Shown here one piece after another: positions 29,873 through 42,965 of a DNA stretch of 64,000 bases. Below the pieces are notes generated by a model. The model had not been told where the DNA came from, did not search any database, and was given only the letters and a program-made list of their open reading frames with translations. This DNA comes from Marinomonas sp. THO17 (GTDB lineage: Bacteria; Pseudomonadota; Gammaproteobacteria; Pseudomonadales; Marinomonadaceae). Numbering within the stretch: the stretch's first letter is position 1; the number at the start of each line of letters is the position of its first letter. The translations under genes and the position numbers were made by a program. Location: positions 186,001 through 250,000 of the forward strand of contig NZ_AP031575.1 of assembly GCF_040436405.1 (NCBI RefSeq), written 5' to 3'.

Positions 29873-30265
29873 ATGTCAGCTACTCAATACTACGGTACAG
29901 GTCGTCGCAAAACGTCTACCGCTCGTGTGTTCCTAAAAGCCGGTTCTGGTAACCTAGTTATCAACAACCGTTCTCTAGACCAATACTTTGGTCGTGAAAC
30001 TGCTCGCATGGTTGTTCGTCAGCCTCTTGAGCTTGTTGAAGCGACTGAAAAGTTTGATGTTTACATCACTGTTAAAGGTGGTGGTATTTCTGGTCAAGCT
30101 GGTGCGATCCGTCATGGTATCACTCGTGCGCTAATGCAATACGATGAAGCCCTACGTCGTCCTCTACGTTCAGCTGGTTACGTTACTCGTGACTCTCGTG
30201 AAGTTGAGCGTAAGAAAGTTGGTCTTCGTAAAGCGCGTCGTCGTCCTCAGTTCTCAAAACGTTAA
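29873..30265 (+). CDS. rpsI: 30S ribosomal protein S9
   Basis: 130-residue S9 with [16 protein letters not shown] at the N-terminus and the C-terminal RRPQFSKR tail, whose last basic residues reach the P-site tRNA. Codon use is strongly biased as expected for a highly expressed gene. A terminator follows directly; the petABC genes found next in Pseudomonas-type neighbourhoods are absent. Confidence 0.99.
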   Translation: MSATQYYGTGRRKTSTARVFLKAGSGNLVINNRSLDQYFGRETARMVVRQPLELVEATEKFDVYITVKGGGISGQAGAIRHGITRALMQYDEALRRPLRSAGYVTRDSREVERKKVGLRKARRRPQFSKR

Positions 30266-30287
30266 TAATCGTTTTAGAATCTGTATT

Positions 30288-30320
30288 AAAACGCTTGGTA
30301 ATTACGCCAAGCGTTTTTTT
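30288..30320 (+). terminator. Rho-independent terminator after rpsI
   Basis: Stem core AACGCTTGG/CCAAGCGTT (about 30289-30298 with 30307-30315) followed by a run of eight T. It closes the rplM-rpsI operon. Confidence 0.92.
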
Positions 30321-30410
30321 TGTTTTAAATATGCTCTCGCAGCAATCTTGTAACAAAATGATTTTTCAAAGAAAAAACATTTAAAAGATGATAGAATGGA
30401 GCATATTTTT

Positions 30411-30480
30411 AGTGGTGGTGTCAGCTAAGTGTCTGCCATCACACTGATTTGATTATTTGTCCTCTTTTTTAGAGGGTTTT
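30411..30480 (+). promoter_or_regulatory. Structured sspA leader, possible attenuator
   Basis: A hairpin pairs 30415-30424 with 30433-30442 (nine of ten positions pair, one by G-U) and is followed by a short CCTCT/AGAGG hairpin (30461-30465 with 30471-30475) ending in GTTTT, a weak terminator shape. It lies 26 nt before the sspA start. Regulatory role is only a suggestion. Confidence 0.35.
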
Positions 30481-30505
30481 GAAGTCTTTAAGTAAGGGGT
30501 TAGAC

Positions 30506-31138
30506 ATGGGTGTTATTGCAAAGCGCTCCTCAATGACGTTTTTTTCAGATGGAGAAGATCATTATAGTCATCGTGTACGCATTGTTTTGGCTGAAAAAGC
30601 GGTAACTGTGGACATCATTGATGTAGACCCGTTTAATAAGCCAGAGGAATTGGCTGATGTGAATCCATACAACGAATTACCTGCATTGGTTGATCGTGAC
30701 TTAGTCTTGTACGAGCCAAATGTGATGATGGAATACTTAGATGAGCGTTTTCCTCATCCACCATTATTACCTGTATATCCGGTTGCACGTGCGGAAAGTC
30801 GTTTGTATATGTACCGTATTCAGCGTGACTGGGCAAAATTGGCTGATCTAATTTTGTCTAGCAAGGATAAAGAAGCGGTTGCGCAAGCACAAAAAGAATT
30901 GCGTGAAGGTTTGATTAGTGTGTCGCCTATATTTGAAGAAAAGCCGTACTTCATGAGCGACGAATTCACTATTGTAGATTGCTGTTTAGCTCCTATTTTG
31001 TGGCGTTTGCCTGTATTGGGAGTGGAGATTCCAAAAGAGCAAGCAAAAGCATTATACAAATATATGGATCTGGTTTTTACTCGTGAGTCTTTCAAAGAAA
31101 GTCTTTCAGAAGCAGAGCAAGAAATGCGCTTGGACTAA
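30506..31138 (+). CDS. sspA: Stringent starvation protein A (SspA)
   Basis: RNA-polymerase-associated protein of the glutathione-S-transferase fold. The 210-residue product has the thioredoxin-like N-terminal domain ([22 protein letters not shown]) and the helical C-terminal domain; the family motif [21 protein letters not shown] is intact (quoted up to its core: PHP triplet). It lacks a catalytic GST residue, as usual. An earlier ATG at 30479 is possible, but ATG 30506 has AAGGGG before it and gives the family start. A terminator separates it from sspB. Confidence 0.96.
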   Translation: MGVIAKRSSMTFFSDGEDHYSHRVRIVLAEKAVTVDIIDVDPFNKPEELADVNPYNELPALVDRDLVLYEPNVMMEYLDERFPHPPLLPVYPVARAESRLYMYRIQRDWAKLADLILSSKDKEAVAQAQKELREGLISVSPIFEEKPYFMSDEFTIVDCCLAPILWRLPVLGVEIPKEQAKALYKYMDLVFTRESFKESLSEAEQEMRLD

Positions 31139-31164
31139 GATCCATTAGTGCTTAGAAGTAATAA

Positions 31165-31190
31165 AAGAAGGAGCCAGTGCTCCTTTTTTT
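31165..31190 (+). terminator. Rho-independent terminator between sspA and sspB
   Basis: GGAGC (31170-31174) pairs with GCTCC (31179-31183) around CAGT, followed by seven T and preceded by A-rich bases. It lies between sspA and sspB, 20 nt before the sspB start, so sspB probably receives only part of the sspA transcript. Confidence 0.8.
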
Positions 31191-31209
31191 GTTTGAGACA
31201 AAGGAAAAT

Positions 31210-31596
31210 ATGACCATGATACCGAAACGTTCTTACTTACTAAATGCAGCTTACTCTTGGGTTGCTGATAATGATATGACACCTTATCTACTAGTAGATG
31301 CTGAGCAGCAAGGTGTTGTGATTCCGACAGAGTTTGTTAAAGATGGTCAGATTGTTCTGAATATCAGTATGACGGCGGTTCGTAATTTATTGATGGACAA
31401 AGAGGCCGTGTCATTTGAAGCGCGTTTTAGTGGTAAGTCTATGCAGGTTTATGTGCCAATGCGCGCTGCAATTGCACTGTATGCCAAAGAAAATGGTGAT
31501 GGATTTGTGTTTCCAGAAGAAATGTTTGAAGAAGAACCCACACCAACACCTCCTGAACCACCGAAAAAAGGCTTTCAGTTAAAAGTCGTTAAGTAG
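31210..31596 (+). CDS. sspB: ClpXP adaptor SspB
   Basis: Adaptor of 128 residues that binds ssrA-tagged proteins and delivers them to ClpXP. The substrate-binding domain (about 1-108) begins with the family pattern RSYLLNAAYSWVADNDMTPYL; a flexible acidic/proline linker leads to the C-terminal LKVVK, the ClpX-binding tail. Start ATG 31210 is chosen because AAGGA is 4-5 nt upstream; an earlier TTG frame runs through the terminator. Confidence 0.95.
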   Translation: MTMIPKRSYLLNAAYSWVADNDMTPYLLVDAEQQGVVIPTEFVKDGQIVLNISMTAVRNLLMDKEAVSFEARFSGKSMQVYVPMRAAIALYAKENGDGFVFPEEMFEEEPTPTPPEPPKKGFQLKVVK

Positions 31597-31633
31597 CCCT
31601 TCTCTAAGTTAGCTTAGGTTTATTAAAGAAGGG
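31597..31633. terminator. Hairpin between convergent sspB and diaA
   Basis: CCCTTCT (31597-31603) pairs with AGAAGGG (31627-31633), with an inner CTAAG/CTTAG stem. There is no T-run, so it is a possible but unproven terminator between the two converging genes. Confidence 0.45.
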
Positions 31634-31643
31634 TGAGTTGACT

Positions 31644-32237
31644 TTAATCTTCGTAACCGAACAGTTGTCTTTCTAATAAATCCACTAAGGTGTGGATGAC
31701 AGTGATTTGGCACTCATGAACGCGAGCGGTTCCCAAGAGATTTATTTTAATCTCAGTATCGTCTTGAGAGGTTAAAGATGAAATATTTTTGGCTTCTGGA
31801 CTGGTTAAAGCGACCACGCTCATTTTGCGTTCGTGTGCGGCTTGGATAGCTTGAATGATAGGGGAAGTGTTGCCGCGATTGGCAATGGCAAACAAAATGT
31901 CCCCAGGGTTACCAATGGCGGTAATTTGTTTGGAGAAAACATCATGATAGCTGTCGTTATGGGTGATGGCTAATAACGAGGAACCTTCGCCACTTAAATT
32001 GATTGAAGGTAATCCTGGTCTTTCCCTGTCCATTTTATCCAACATAAGTGTACTGAAATATTGCGCAAGATGTGAGCCGGTACTATTGCCAATACAAATA
32101 ACTTTGCCGCCGGAACCAATGCTGGTGAAAATGACTTTAGCGGCATGTTCTATATAAGGTGGTAAGCTTTCTAACGCTTGTTGTTGAGCTTCAAAGCTCT
32201 GTGCAAATTGGGTGTATATTGCTTCTTGAAAATCCAT
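31644..32237 (-). CDS. diaA: SIS-domain protein, DiaA-like (GmhA family)
   Basis: A 197-residue sugar-isomerase-fold protein. The phosphosugar-binding motif appears as CIGNSTGSHLAQYF, followed by GDILFAIANRGNTSPIIQAIQAA. Its place next to yraN and lpoA is that of E. coli diaA, whose product stimulates DnaA loading at oriC. Lpc/GmhA activity (sedoheptulose-7-phosphate isomerase) is the alternative; context favours DiaA. Last gene of the lpoA-yraN-diaA unit. Confidence 0.85.
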   Translation of the reverse strand: MDFQEAIYTQFAQSFEAQQQALESLPPYIEHAAKVIFTSIGSGGKVICIGNSTGSHLAQYFSTLMLDKMDRERPGLPSINLSGEGSSLLAITHNDSYHDVFSKQITAIGNPGDILFAIANRGNTSPIIQAIQAAHERKMSVVALTSPEAKNISSLTSQDDTEIKINLLGTARVHECQITVIHTLVDLLERQLFGYED

Positions 32238-32242
32238 AATAA

Positions 32243-32629
32243 TTAAAATGCTGCTTTAAGCCAGGTTAAATGTTGTTCGTCTATTTCTATATCAAATAGT
32301 ACAGTATCGAAACGACTAGACTGGTCTAGTTTGTTGTTTTTTTGTAGCCACAATGCTGCGCTATTTCTTACTTTATTAAGCTTACTTTGAGCCAAGCTTT
32401 CAGCGGCTGATCCGTGCGTCAGATCTGCGCGAAATCTCACTTCGACAAAAACATAGGTTTGTTGATCGCGGAAGATTAAATCTATTTCACCTGTTCGACA
32501 AAAAAAATTTCGCGCTACGAAAATGAGTCCTTGTCGACAAAGGAAAGCTTCGGCAAATTGCTCTGCTTTTTGTCCACTAGTCTTGGTTAGTTTCTTCCTC
32601 TTTCTCAAAAAATTGCTTACTGCGCGCAT
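32243..32629 (-). CDS. yraN: UPF0102 family nuclease-like protein YraN
   Basis: 128-residue protein with the endonuclease-like fold of UPF0102. The family pattern GEIDLIFRDQQTYVFVEVRFR is present with the Asp and Glu of the D-ExK-like core, and GSAAESLAQSKLNKV follows. Exact role unknown. ATG 32629 overlaps the lpoA 3' end by 53 bp; no better start is visible, since the conserved region begins about 20 residues in. Confidence 0.92.
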   Translation of the reverse strand: MRAVSNFLRKRKKLTKTSGQKAEQFAEAFLCRQGLIFVARNFFCRTGEIDLIFRDQQTYVFVEVRFRADLTHGSAAESLAQSKLNKVRNSAALWLQKNNKLDQSSRFDTVLFDIEIDEQHLTWLKAAF

Positions 32630-34430
32630 AGACCAAATTCCCTCTTCGGTACGTCATAATTTCAGGACGTTTGTGAAACACGCCATTATCATCCATGGTA
32701 ATGATGCCAGTATTGGCAGAAATACGTGTACTCTTGAGCAAGGCAAACAATTGATATTTGTTAGCCAACAAATAGGAATCTGCTCCGAGTGCTTGCAGGC
32801 GGCGCAAAATATTTGAGCCTGGACTTGGAGGTAAAGCACTAGCGTTTTTGTTGCTGCCAGAAAGTGCTGGTAGTTCAGTAAATAAAATACGCTCAATGTC
32901 TTCGGCTTTAGTGTTTCTATCAGGAGGGCTGTCATTCAAGTTACTGGTTGAGAGCATGGGTACAGAAGCAGCGAAATAGAAGTCTAATAGGGGGCGAATC
33001 TGTTTAGCATCGTTTAGCTTGCCAACATAAAACACATAATCTAAATCTTGACGTGGACGAGCGATGGCATCGACCTGATGACCAGTCCATTTCTCAATGA
33101 GGTTTTTTCGCGCATAACTTTCATTAATGAGAAGCAGTTTTTGTACCGCATTTTGACGACCTTGAGGCGTGTTGGCGTATGATTGCGCTGATGTAACAGT
33201 GACGTGTTCTTGTTCGGCTGCGGTAAGAAATTCATCATTTTGCTTCAGCGCCCAGGTATCTTGTGTACTGAGTACAGCAGCCTTAGTGGCCCCTTCTTGT
33301 TTAGCAAAATTGATCAACTCATGTATTTCGTCTTCTGCACTTAATGAGAAATGAAATAAATTTTTGGCAGCCTGATTAACATCCAATTGATTCAAAGTGA
33401 TGACAGGATAGGGTAACTCTGTACGACTTATTTTTGCCACATTATTTTTTTCTAACGGACCAATTATGATATCAGGTGCCATGTTATTCGCGGCTGTTAA
33501 TGCATCTATAATGTCAGGGTATTGGTCAGTATTGACTATATTCACCTGAGGGCGTTTTTCTTTTTGATTGTAATAAGTGGCAAAAAAGCCATCGACAACG
33601 GCTTGGGAAGCACGTTTCAGTTTGCCTGACATTGGTAGCATTAGAACCACTTTTTGTGGTGCCATGTCTTCGATTGACGCCATCAATTTAAAATCTTGCG
33701 GTGGCGTGATTGCCGCAGGGTGACTGGTGTTTCTTTGTTGCCAATTTTGAAAGGTGGCAAGTTGTTGCTCAATCGACAAAGATTGATCTCGCAAGATATT
33801 ACTGATGGTGAGCCAACCATTCAAAATAGGCTGTTGAGCCTGATATAGGCTCTCTATTTCATTTTCTGTTAAGTTTTGAATAGCCAGCCAAAGTTTGTCT
33901 TGATTGGCCTGTATTTCATCCAATGGCAAGCTGTAACTCAACGCCATTCTTAACTTAACTGCTTCTGGCCAATTACCAAAATGCTCAAGAATACTAGCGC
34001 GTGTCTCTGTGATTTGGTTTTGCTTGTCAGGGTGCCGTGCTGCTGTCAGCTGATCCGCTTTGTTGAGCAATAGAAAAGCATCTAGGGCATTATCAAGTTG
34101 TGCATTGATTTTAGCGGCCAGCAGATACGCATCGAATTGTAACGAAGAGGTTTTGTTAAGTACGGACTTTTCGAGAATCGAAATGGCTTGAACATAGGCG
34201 CCATCTTGATAATTTTGTAAAGCCTGTTCATAAGCCGCACTAATGACTTTGCTGTTATTGGGCTTATAAGGTTGATAAATGCTCGGGGGTGGCGTGTTGT
34301 CAGAGGCTTTTTTATCACCTTTCACCAAAGCAGAAGTCTGCTGAGGCATATTTAAGTTTGCTGAGTTACATGCACTGAGCAGAAATGCACATAAGGTTAA
34401 TGATATGATGCGATAATTGGTTAGGCTCAT
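32577..34430 (-). CDS. lpoA: Penicillin-binding protein activator LpoA
   Basis: Outer-membrane lipoprotein that activates PBP1A. The 617-residue precursor has a lipobox LLSAC with Cys21 as the lipidated residue, a TPR-like helical N-terminal region (about 55-260) and a C-terminal periplasmic-binding-protein-like domain starting near KVVLMLPMSG. The frame extends upstream to 34544 but ATG 34430 begins the signal peptide. Divergent from rsmI with only 31 bp between the starts, the conserved arrangement in gammaproteobacteria. Confidence 0.94.
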   Translation of the reverse strand: MSLTNYRIISLTLCAFLLSACNSANLNMPQQTSALVKGDKKASDNTPPPSIYQPYKPNNSKVISAAYEQALQNYQDGAYVQAISILEKSVLNKTSSLQFDAYLLAAKINAQLDNALDAFLLLNKADQLTAARHPDKQNQITETRASILEHFGNWPEAVKLRMALSYSLPLDEIQANQDKLWLAIQNLTENEIESLYQAQQPILNGWLTISNILRDQSLSIEQQLATFQNWQQRNTSHPAAITPPQDFKLMASIEDMAPQKVVLMLPMSGKLKRASQAVVDGFFATYYNQKEKRPQVNIVNTDQYPDIIDALTAANNMAPDIIIGPLEKNNVAKISRTELPYPVITLNQLDVNQAAKNLFHFSLSAEDEIHELINFAKQEGATKAAVLSTQDTWALKQNDEFLTAAEQEHVTVTSAQSYANTPQGRQNAVQKLLLINESYARKNLIEKWTGHQVDAIARPRQDLDYVFYVGKLNDAKQIRPLLDFYFAASVPMLSTSNLNDSPPDRNTKAEDIERILFTELPALSGSNKNASALPPSPGSNILRRLQALGADSYLLANKYQLFALLKSTRISANTGIITMDDNGVFHKRPEIMTYRRGNLVYARSKQFFEKEEETNQD

Positions 34431-34461
34431 AATCTTACAAATGACAAATGAAAGAGGAAAC

Positions 34462-35328
34462 ATGGTATCACATACTAATGATGATGTGAGAGGGTCGCTG
34501 TACATTGTTGCGACACCAATTGGCAATTTGGACGACTTTACCAAGCGAGCCGAGCAAACTTTACGAGATGTTGACTATATCGCCGCAGAAGATACCCGTC
34601 ACAGCCGCCGTTTATTGAATCATTTTGGTATTGAAGGCAAGTTATTTTCACTGCACGATCATAATGAGAAAGACAAAGCAGAATACGTTGCAAGCCTATT
34701 AAATGAAGGCAAGAATGTCGCGCTGGTATCTGACGCTGGCACCCCATTAATTTCTGATCCTGGTTATCATTTGGTATCCATTCTGCGTGATCTAGATCAC
34801 AAAGTAGTACCAGTGCCAGGTGCGAGTGCTTTGATTGCCGCTCTCTCTGCTTCAGGTTTACCCACAGATCAATTCTTTTTTGCAGGTTTTGTGCCGGCTA
34901 AATCAAAAGCTCGCACTGATGTGTTTGAGTCATGGCGACAACAAGTTGGCACTATAGTGTTTTATGAATCGACGCACCGTATTGAAGACTCTATGAAGGA
35001 TTTGCAAACTGTATACGGTGATCAAGTTAGTGTGGTGTTGGCGAGAGAAATCACCAAAACCTTTGAAACCTTTTTATCTGGAACGCCCAACCAGATTCTC
35101 GACCGTTTCACTCAAGATGCGAATCAGTTGAAAGGTGAGTTTGTGGTAATGCTTAACATAGTCAAACCGGATCATGCGGATGAAGAAGAGGACGCCAAAC
35201 GTATTCTTACAATCCTTCTAGAAGAGAACGTCTCGGTAAAACAAGCAGCTGCCATCGCTGCTAAGTTGACAGGTGGTAAGAAAAACCCCTTGTATAAGCT
35301 TGCCTTGAAGATGCAAGAAGGTGAATAA
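34462..35328 (+). CDS. rsmI: 16S rRNA (cytidine1402-2'-O)-methyltransferase RsmI
   Basis: SAM-dependent tetrapyrrole-methylase-fold enzyme, 288 residues, modifying C1402 of 16S rRNA in the P site. Motifs: LYIVATPIGNLDD, DAGTPLISDPGYHLV and VPVPGASALIAALSASGLP. ATG 34462 has AGAGGA 4-5 nt upstream; earlier ATGs (34441, GTG/ATG 34417) are less likely and run into the lpoA promoter region. Confidence 0.96.
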   Translation: MVSHTNDDVRGSLYIVATPIGNLDDFTKRAEQTLRDVDYIAAEDTRHSRRLLNHFGIEGKLFSLHDHNEKDKAEYVASLLNEGKNVALVSDAGTPLISDPGYHLVSILRDLDHKVVPVPGASALIAALSASGLPTDQFFFAGFVPAKSKARTDVFESWRQQVGTIVFYESTHRIEDSMKDLQTVYGDQVSVVLAREITKTFETFLSGTPNQILDRFTQDANQLKGEFVVMLNIVKPDHADEEEDAKRILTILLEENVSVKQAAAIAAKLTGGKKNPLYKLALKMQEGE

Positions 35329-35401
35329 CTGACTCTATCATATCAAACATTTCCTTTCAGAAGAGTTTACAGAGACATTTGAATCCGTATACTCAATGCT
35401 A

Positions 35402-39187
<3,786 letters not shown>

Positions 39188-39188
<1 letters not shown>

Positions 39189-39385
39189 TGAATATTTTTA
39201 TTAACGATAGTGCCTATGAATTTCATGGTGTCAATGTGCAGGATTTAATAGAAGATTTGCAAAAAGAAGGGCAAGGAATAGCAGTAGCGATTGATCAAAC
39301 TGTCATTGCTCGCAGTGCGTGGCAATCGACTTTGCTCATGCCAGAAAGCAGAGTCTTTATTTTTGAATCCATTGCAGGAGGCTAA
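39188..39385 (+). CDS. thiS: Sulfur carrier protein ThiS
   Basis: 65-residue ubiquitin-like carrier ending in the essential Gly-Gly, whose C-terminal thiocarboxylate donates sulfur to the thiazole. Start ATG overlaps the thiDE stop. No ThiF adenylyltransferase is encoded in this operon, so its activation must come from elsewhere in the genome. Confidence 0.95.
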
Positions 39386-39386
39386 G

Positions 39387-40163
39387 ATGCAAGCTTTAAC
39401 GATTGCTGATCATACTTTTTCTTCGCGTTTGTTCACCGGCACAGGAAAATACGCCAACGCAGAGAATATGACGTGTTCCTTAACCGCCAGTGGAACGGAA
39501 TTGGTTACCTTGTCGCTCCGCAGAATGGATTTGAAACGACATTCGGATGACATACTAAAGCCTTTGCAAGGGATGGGAATTAAGTTATTGCCTAATACGT
39601 CAGGAGCGAGGAACGCGGACGAAGCGGTTTTCGCTGCTGAGTTGGCAAGAGAGGCGTTACAGACTCATTGGATAAAGCTGGAAATTCATCCTGATCCCCG
39701 ATACCTCATGCCAGATGGGCATGAAACTTTATTGGCAGCGAAGCGCTTGGTGCAAAAAGGCTTTGTGGTGATGCCTTATGTGCATGCCGATCCTGTTCTA
39801 TGTAAACGACTCGAAGAAGTGGGTTGTCAGTGTGTCATGCCATTGGGTTCCCCCATTGGCTCGAACATGGGGTTGGCCAGCCGTCCCTTTCTTGAAATCA
39901 TCATAGAGCAAGCTAATGTGCCTGTGATTGTGGATGCGGGCATAGGGGCTCCCTCGGATGCGGCGTTGGCCATGGAAATTGGGGCTGATGCCGTATTGGT
40001 CAATACGGCCATGGCGGTTGCCACGCAACCTGAACAGATGGCAAAAGCCTTTCAAATGGCAGTGATGTCAGGTCGCATGGCGTTTGAAGCCGGGTTAGGA
40101 GAGAAGGGCATGGTCGCGGTCGCCACCAGTCCATTGACTGAGTTTGTCGGTGCTTTGTCATGA
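39387..40163 (+). CDS. thiG: Thiazole synthase ThiG
   Basis: TIM-barrel enzyme of 258 residues that forms the thiazole phosphate from DXP, ThiS-thiocarboxylate and dehydroglycine. The Schiff-base lysine lies in [17 protein letters not shown]; the phosphate-binding glycines are in [10 protein letters not shown] and [20 protein letters not shown]. The frame extends back into thiS (39291), but ATG 39387 follows a GCAGGAGG ribosome site. Overlaps thiH by 4 bp. Confidence 0.97.
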   Translation: MQALTIADHTFSSRLFTGTGKYANAENMTCSLTASGTELVTLSLRRMDLKRHSDDILKPLQGMGIKLLPNTSGARNADEAVFAAELAREALQTHWIKLEIHPDPRYLMPDGHETLLAAKRLVQKGFVVMPYVHADPVLCKRLEEVGCQCVMPLGSPIGSNMGLASRPFLEIIIEQANVPVIVDAGIGAPSDAALAMEIGADAVLVNTAMAVATQPEQMAKAFQMAVMSGRMAFEAGLGEKGMVAVATSPLTEFVGALS

Positions 40164-41317
40164 GTAAAATACGTTTGATTGAGCAGAGTCCAGCCATTCA
40201 AGGACACTTTAGTGCTGTGTTGGAAAGCATGGATTGGCAGCAAGTGAGTCAACTGCATCAGCAGAAAACGGCCGCCGATGTGGAGTTAGCGTTAACTAAG
40301 CAAAAGCTCAATGTGGACGATTTTGCTGCGCTGATTTCAGCTGCTGCCGAACCTTATTTGATGACCATGTTGACCAAGAGTGAGCGAATAACTCAGCAAA
40401 GGTTTGGCAATACTTTAAGTTTGTTTGCGCCTTTATATTTGTCCAATACTTGTGCCAATGAATGTACTTACTGCGGTTTTTCCATGTCCAACGCGATACG
40501 TCGTTTAACCCTTAATGAGCAGCAATTAGACGCAGAAATCGCTGCCATTAAAGGCAAAGGCTTTGATCATATTTTGCTGGTCACAGGGGAAACGAATAAG
40601 GTCTCGATGCCGTATTTTGAGCGCATGTTACCGCGTATTAAACCGCATTTTAGTCAGCTTTCTATGGAAGTTCAGCCCCTTCAAACACAAGAGTATCAAG
40701 CGCTCCGTAAACTAGGGTTGGATGCTGTATTGGTGTACCAAGAAACCTATCGTCGTTCGACCTATTTACAGCATCATTTGCGCGGCAATAAAGCCAACTT
40801 CAATTACCGATTGGACGCCCCTGATAGGCTTGGACAAGTGCATATTCATAAGATTGGCTTGGGAGTCTTGTTGGGTTTGGAAGATTGGCGAACCGATTCA
40901 TTGATGATGGCGTATCACTTGCGGCATTTGCAAAAGCATTATTGGCGTAGTCGTTTTAGTGTCGCCTTTCCACGCATTCGACCTTGTGAAGGGGGCATCG
41001 AGCCCAAGTCTGTGATCAGTGATCGACAGTTGATTCAGTTAATTGCGGCGTGGCGTTTATTCGATGGGGATTTGGAGATGAGTTTGTCCACTCGCGAATC
41101 ACCAGAGTTTCGCCATCATGCCATACGCATGGGTTTTACCACCATGAGTGCGGAATCGAAAACTCAACCGGGGGGGTACGCTGAGGAATCACAGTCAGCA
41201 CTTGAACAATTTGAAATCAGCGATGACAGATCCGTTCAAGAAATTGCCGCTATGATTGAACAGCAAGGTCGGCAGGTAATCTGGAAAGACTGGGATCCGG
41301 CGTTAAGTACAATATAA
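40160..41317 (+). CDS. thiH: Radical-SAM tyrosine lyase ThiH
   Basis: Oxygen-sensitive enzyme that cleaves tyrosine to dehydroglycine and p-cresol for the thiazole ring. The 385-residue product has the radical SAM cluster Cys98-x3-Cys102-x2-Cys105 (CANECTYC). Using ThiH rather than ThiO glycine oxidase marks the pathway variant. It ends the thi operon; a hairpin lies 24 bp beyond. Confidence 0.96.
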   Translation: MSKIRLIEQSPAIQGHFSAVLESMDWQQVSQLHQQKTAADVELALTKQKLNVDDFAALISAAAEPYLMTMLTKSERITQQRFGNTLSLFAPLYLSNTCANECTYCGFSMSNAIRRLTLNEQQLDAEIAAIKGKGFDHILLVTGETNKVSMPYFERMLPRIKPHFSQLSMEVQPLQTQEYQALRKLGLDAVLVYQETYRRSTYLQHHLRGNKANFNYRLDAPDRLGQVHIHKIGLGVLLGLEDWRTDSLMMAYHLRHLQKHYWRSRFSVAFPRIRPCEGGIEPKSVISDRQLIQLIAAWRLFDGDLEMSLSTRESPEFRHHAIRMGFTTMSAESKTQPGGYAEESQSALEQFEISDDRSVQEIAAMIEQQGRQVIWKDWDPALSTI

Positions 41318-41340
41318 GGTGTTGTAATCGTTTAAAAATA

Positions 41341-41368
41341 AATGACCTGCTGCTATCAGCAGGCCATT
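41341..41368. terminator. Terminator between thiH and aroA
   Basis: A 12-bp stem with one mismatch (41341-41352 with 41357-41368, core CCTGCTG/CAGCAGG). On the - strand it is followed by a T-rich tail, so it mainly ends aroA; it may also slow thi read-through. Confidence 0.8.
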
Positions 41369-41375
41369 TAATAGA

Positions 41376-42653
41376 TTAGCGCGTTACCTTAGCAAACAAG
41401 TCGAAGTAGGTTGGAAAGGTTTTAGAGGTACAGCCAGGATCATTGATGGTGACGGGAGTATCTGAAAAGGCTACCAATGAAAAACACATGGCAATGCGGT
41501 GGTCATTGTAGGTATCAATTGCTGCATGCTTAAGTTGTTTAACGGGCGTGACGGTGATGAAATCTTCTCCTTCAACGACTTCCGCTCCTAACTTCTTCAA
41601 CTCGGTTGCCATGGCGGATAAACGATCGGTTTCCTTCACTCGCCAGTTATAGATATTGCGTATGCTGGTGGTGCCTTCTGCAAAAAGAGCTGTGGTCGCA
41701 ATGGTCATGGCTGCATCAGGAATGTGGTTCATGTCCAAATCCACGCCTTTTAGTGTGTCGTGCTCTGCTTCAATCCAAGTTGGGCCATAGGTAATCTTAG
41801 CCCCCATTTTTTCCAGTACTTCGGCAAATTTAACATCACCTTGTATGCTGTCTGTACCAACGCCATGCACCTTGATTTTGCCACCTGCAATGGCGGCGGC
41901 GGCAAGAAAGTAAGAAGCCGAAGAAGCGTCACCTTCCACCATGATTACGCCAGGGCTTTGGTAAGTTTGCTGGCCTTTCACGATAAAGGCTTGATAATTT
42001 TGGTTTTCCACTTCAACACCAAATTGCTTCATAGCGTGTAGGGTGATGTCTATGTAGGGTTTAGATACCAATTCACCATCCACCTTGATGGTCAAATCCT
42101 GTTTTGCCAAAGGGGCGCTCATCAAAATGGCCGTCAGGAATTGGCTGGAAATATTGCCTTTGATGGATACTTCGCCACCTTGTAAGCCATTTGCCTTGAT
42201 GAGCAAAGGGGGGTAATTCACCTCTCCTTGGTATTGAATATCAACACCAAGAGATTGCAGAGCATCCACTAGATCACCGATAGGGCGTTCGTGCATACGA
42301 GGCTCACCGTGCAATAAAAATTCCCCTTCACCTAAACACAAGGCCGCTGTTAATGGGCGCATTGCGGTGCCTGCATTACCTAAGAAAAGATCTGCTTTAT
42401 CCGCTTTGATAGGGCCTGCTAAACCTTCAAGAATGCAGGTAGTTCCTTGATCTTCTAAACGATAATGAACCCCTAACTTGGTTAGACTGTTTAACATGTG
42501 CCTAATGTCGTCACTGTCCAGCAGGTTGGTGATTTTGGTCGTACCTTTGGCAAGGGTGGCCAGCAATAAAATGCGATTTGAAAGACTCTTTGAGCCAGGT
42601 ATTTGGATTTCGCCATTGGCCTGAGTGAAAGGGCCAAGAGTTAAAGAATTCAT
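41376..42653 (-). CDS. aroA: 3-phosphoshikimate 1-carboxyvinyltransferase (EPSP synthase)
   Basis: Sixth step of the shikimate pathway, 425 residues. Conserved parts: [18 protein letters not shown] (Lys22 region), [18 protein letters not shown], and near the C-terminus [17 protein letters not shown] with [10 protein letters not shown]. It is a stand-alone gene here rather than part of a tyrA-aroA or cmk cluster. A glycine occurs in the NAGTAMRP motif as in class I enzymes. Confidence 0.98.
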   Translation of the reverse strand: MNSLTLGPFTQANGEIQIPGSKSLSNRILLLATLAKGTTKITNLLDSDDIRHMLNSLTKLGVHYRLEDQGTTCILEGLAGPIKADKADLFLGNAGTAMRPLTAALCLGEGEFLLHGEPRMHERPIGDLVDALQSLGVDIQYQGEVNYPPLLIKANGLQGGEVSIKGNISSQFLTAILMSAPLAKQDLTIKVDGELVSKPYIDITLHAMKQFGVEVENQNYQAFIVKGQQTYQSPGVIMVEGDASSASYFLAAAAIAGGKIKVHGVGTDSIQGDVKFAEVLEKMGAKITYGPTWIEAEHDTLKGVDLDMNHIPDAAMTIATTALFAEGTTSIRNIYNWRVKETDRLSAMATELKKLGAEVVEGEDFITVTPVKQLKHAAIDTYNDHRIAMCFSLVAFSDTPVTINDPGCTSKTFPTYFDLFAKVTR

Positions 42654-42877
42654 GAATTAGTCCATCACAGTGGTTTAGGTTATTTGTTATTGAGCGCCTT
42701 AAAGGCTGTATAGATTGAAAGGTAAAGTTAGCTCAAATGCTTATCCCGTCTGTAAGTGGTCGCGTTTCTCAGTGTAAAGAGATCCGTCTTGAATGCGAGC
42801 TAGTATACCTAGGATGTTGAATGATGTCATTTGCAGAAAAAACCTATTGAGAGATATGTGTAAAGATATTGTTGATA
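42654..42877. other. Intergenic region between aroA and the receptor gene
   Basis: About 310 bp separate the divergent aroA and receptor starts. Besides the Fur box near the receptor I see no ORF, repeat or tRNA; the aroA promoter should lie in the left part but no clear -35/-10 pair stood out. Confidence 0.5.
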
Positions 42878-42897
42878 ATAATGATGTTAATCATTAT
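42878..42897. promoter_or_regulatory. Fur box upstream of the TonB-dependent receptor
   Basis: A perfect 8-4-8 inverted repeat, ATAATGAT / ATCATTAT, lies at 42878-42885 and 42890-42897, extended by GAT/ATC-rich bases on both sides, closely resembling the GATAATGATAATCATTATC consensus. A TATATT at 42902-42907 is a possible -10. Iron-replete Fur is expected to repress the downstream receptor-hmuS pair. Confidence 0.85.
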
Positions 42898-42965
42898 CAT
42901 TTATATTAAGGGTTGCAGGGAAAGCAAGTTGTACATCATCTTTCAACTTTCTTAGGTTTTAAAAA

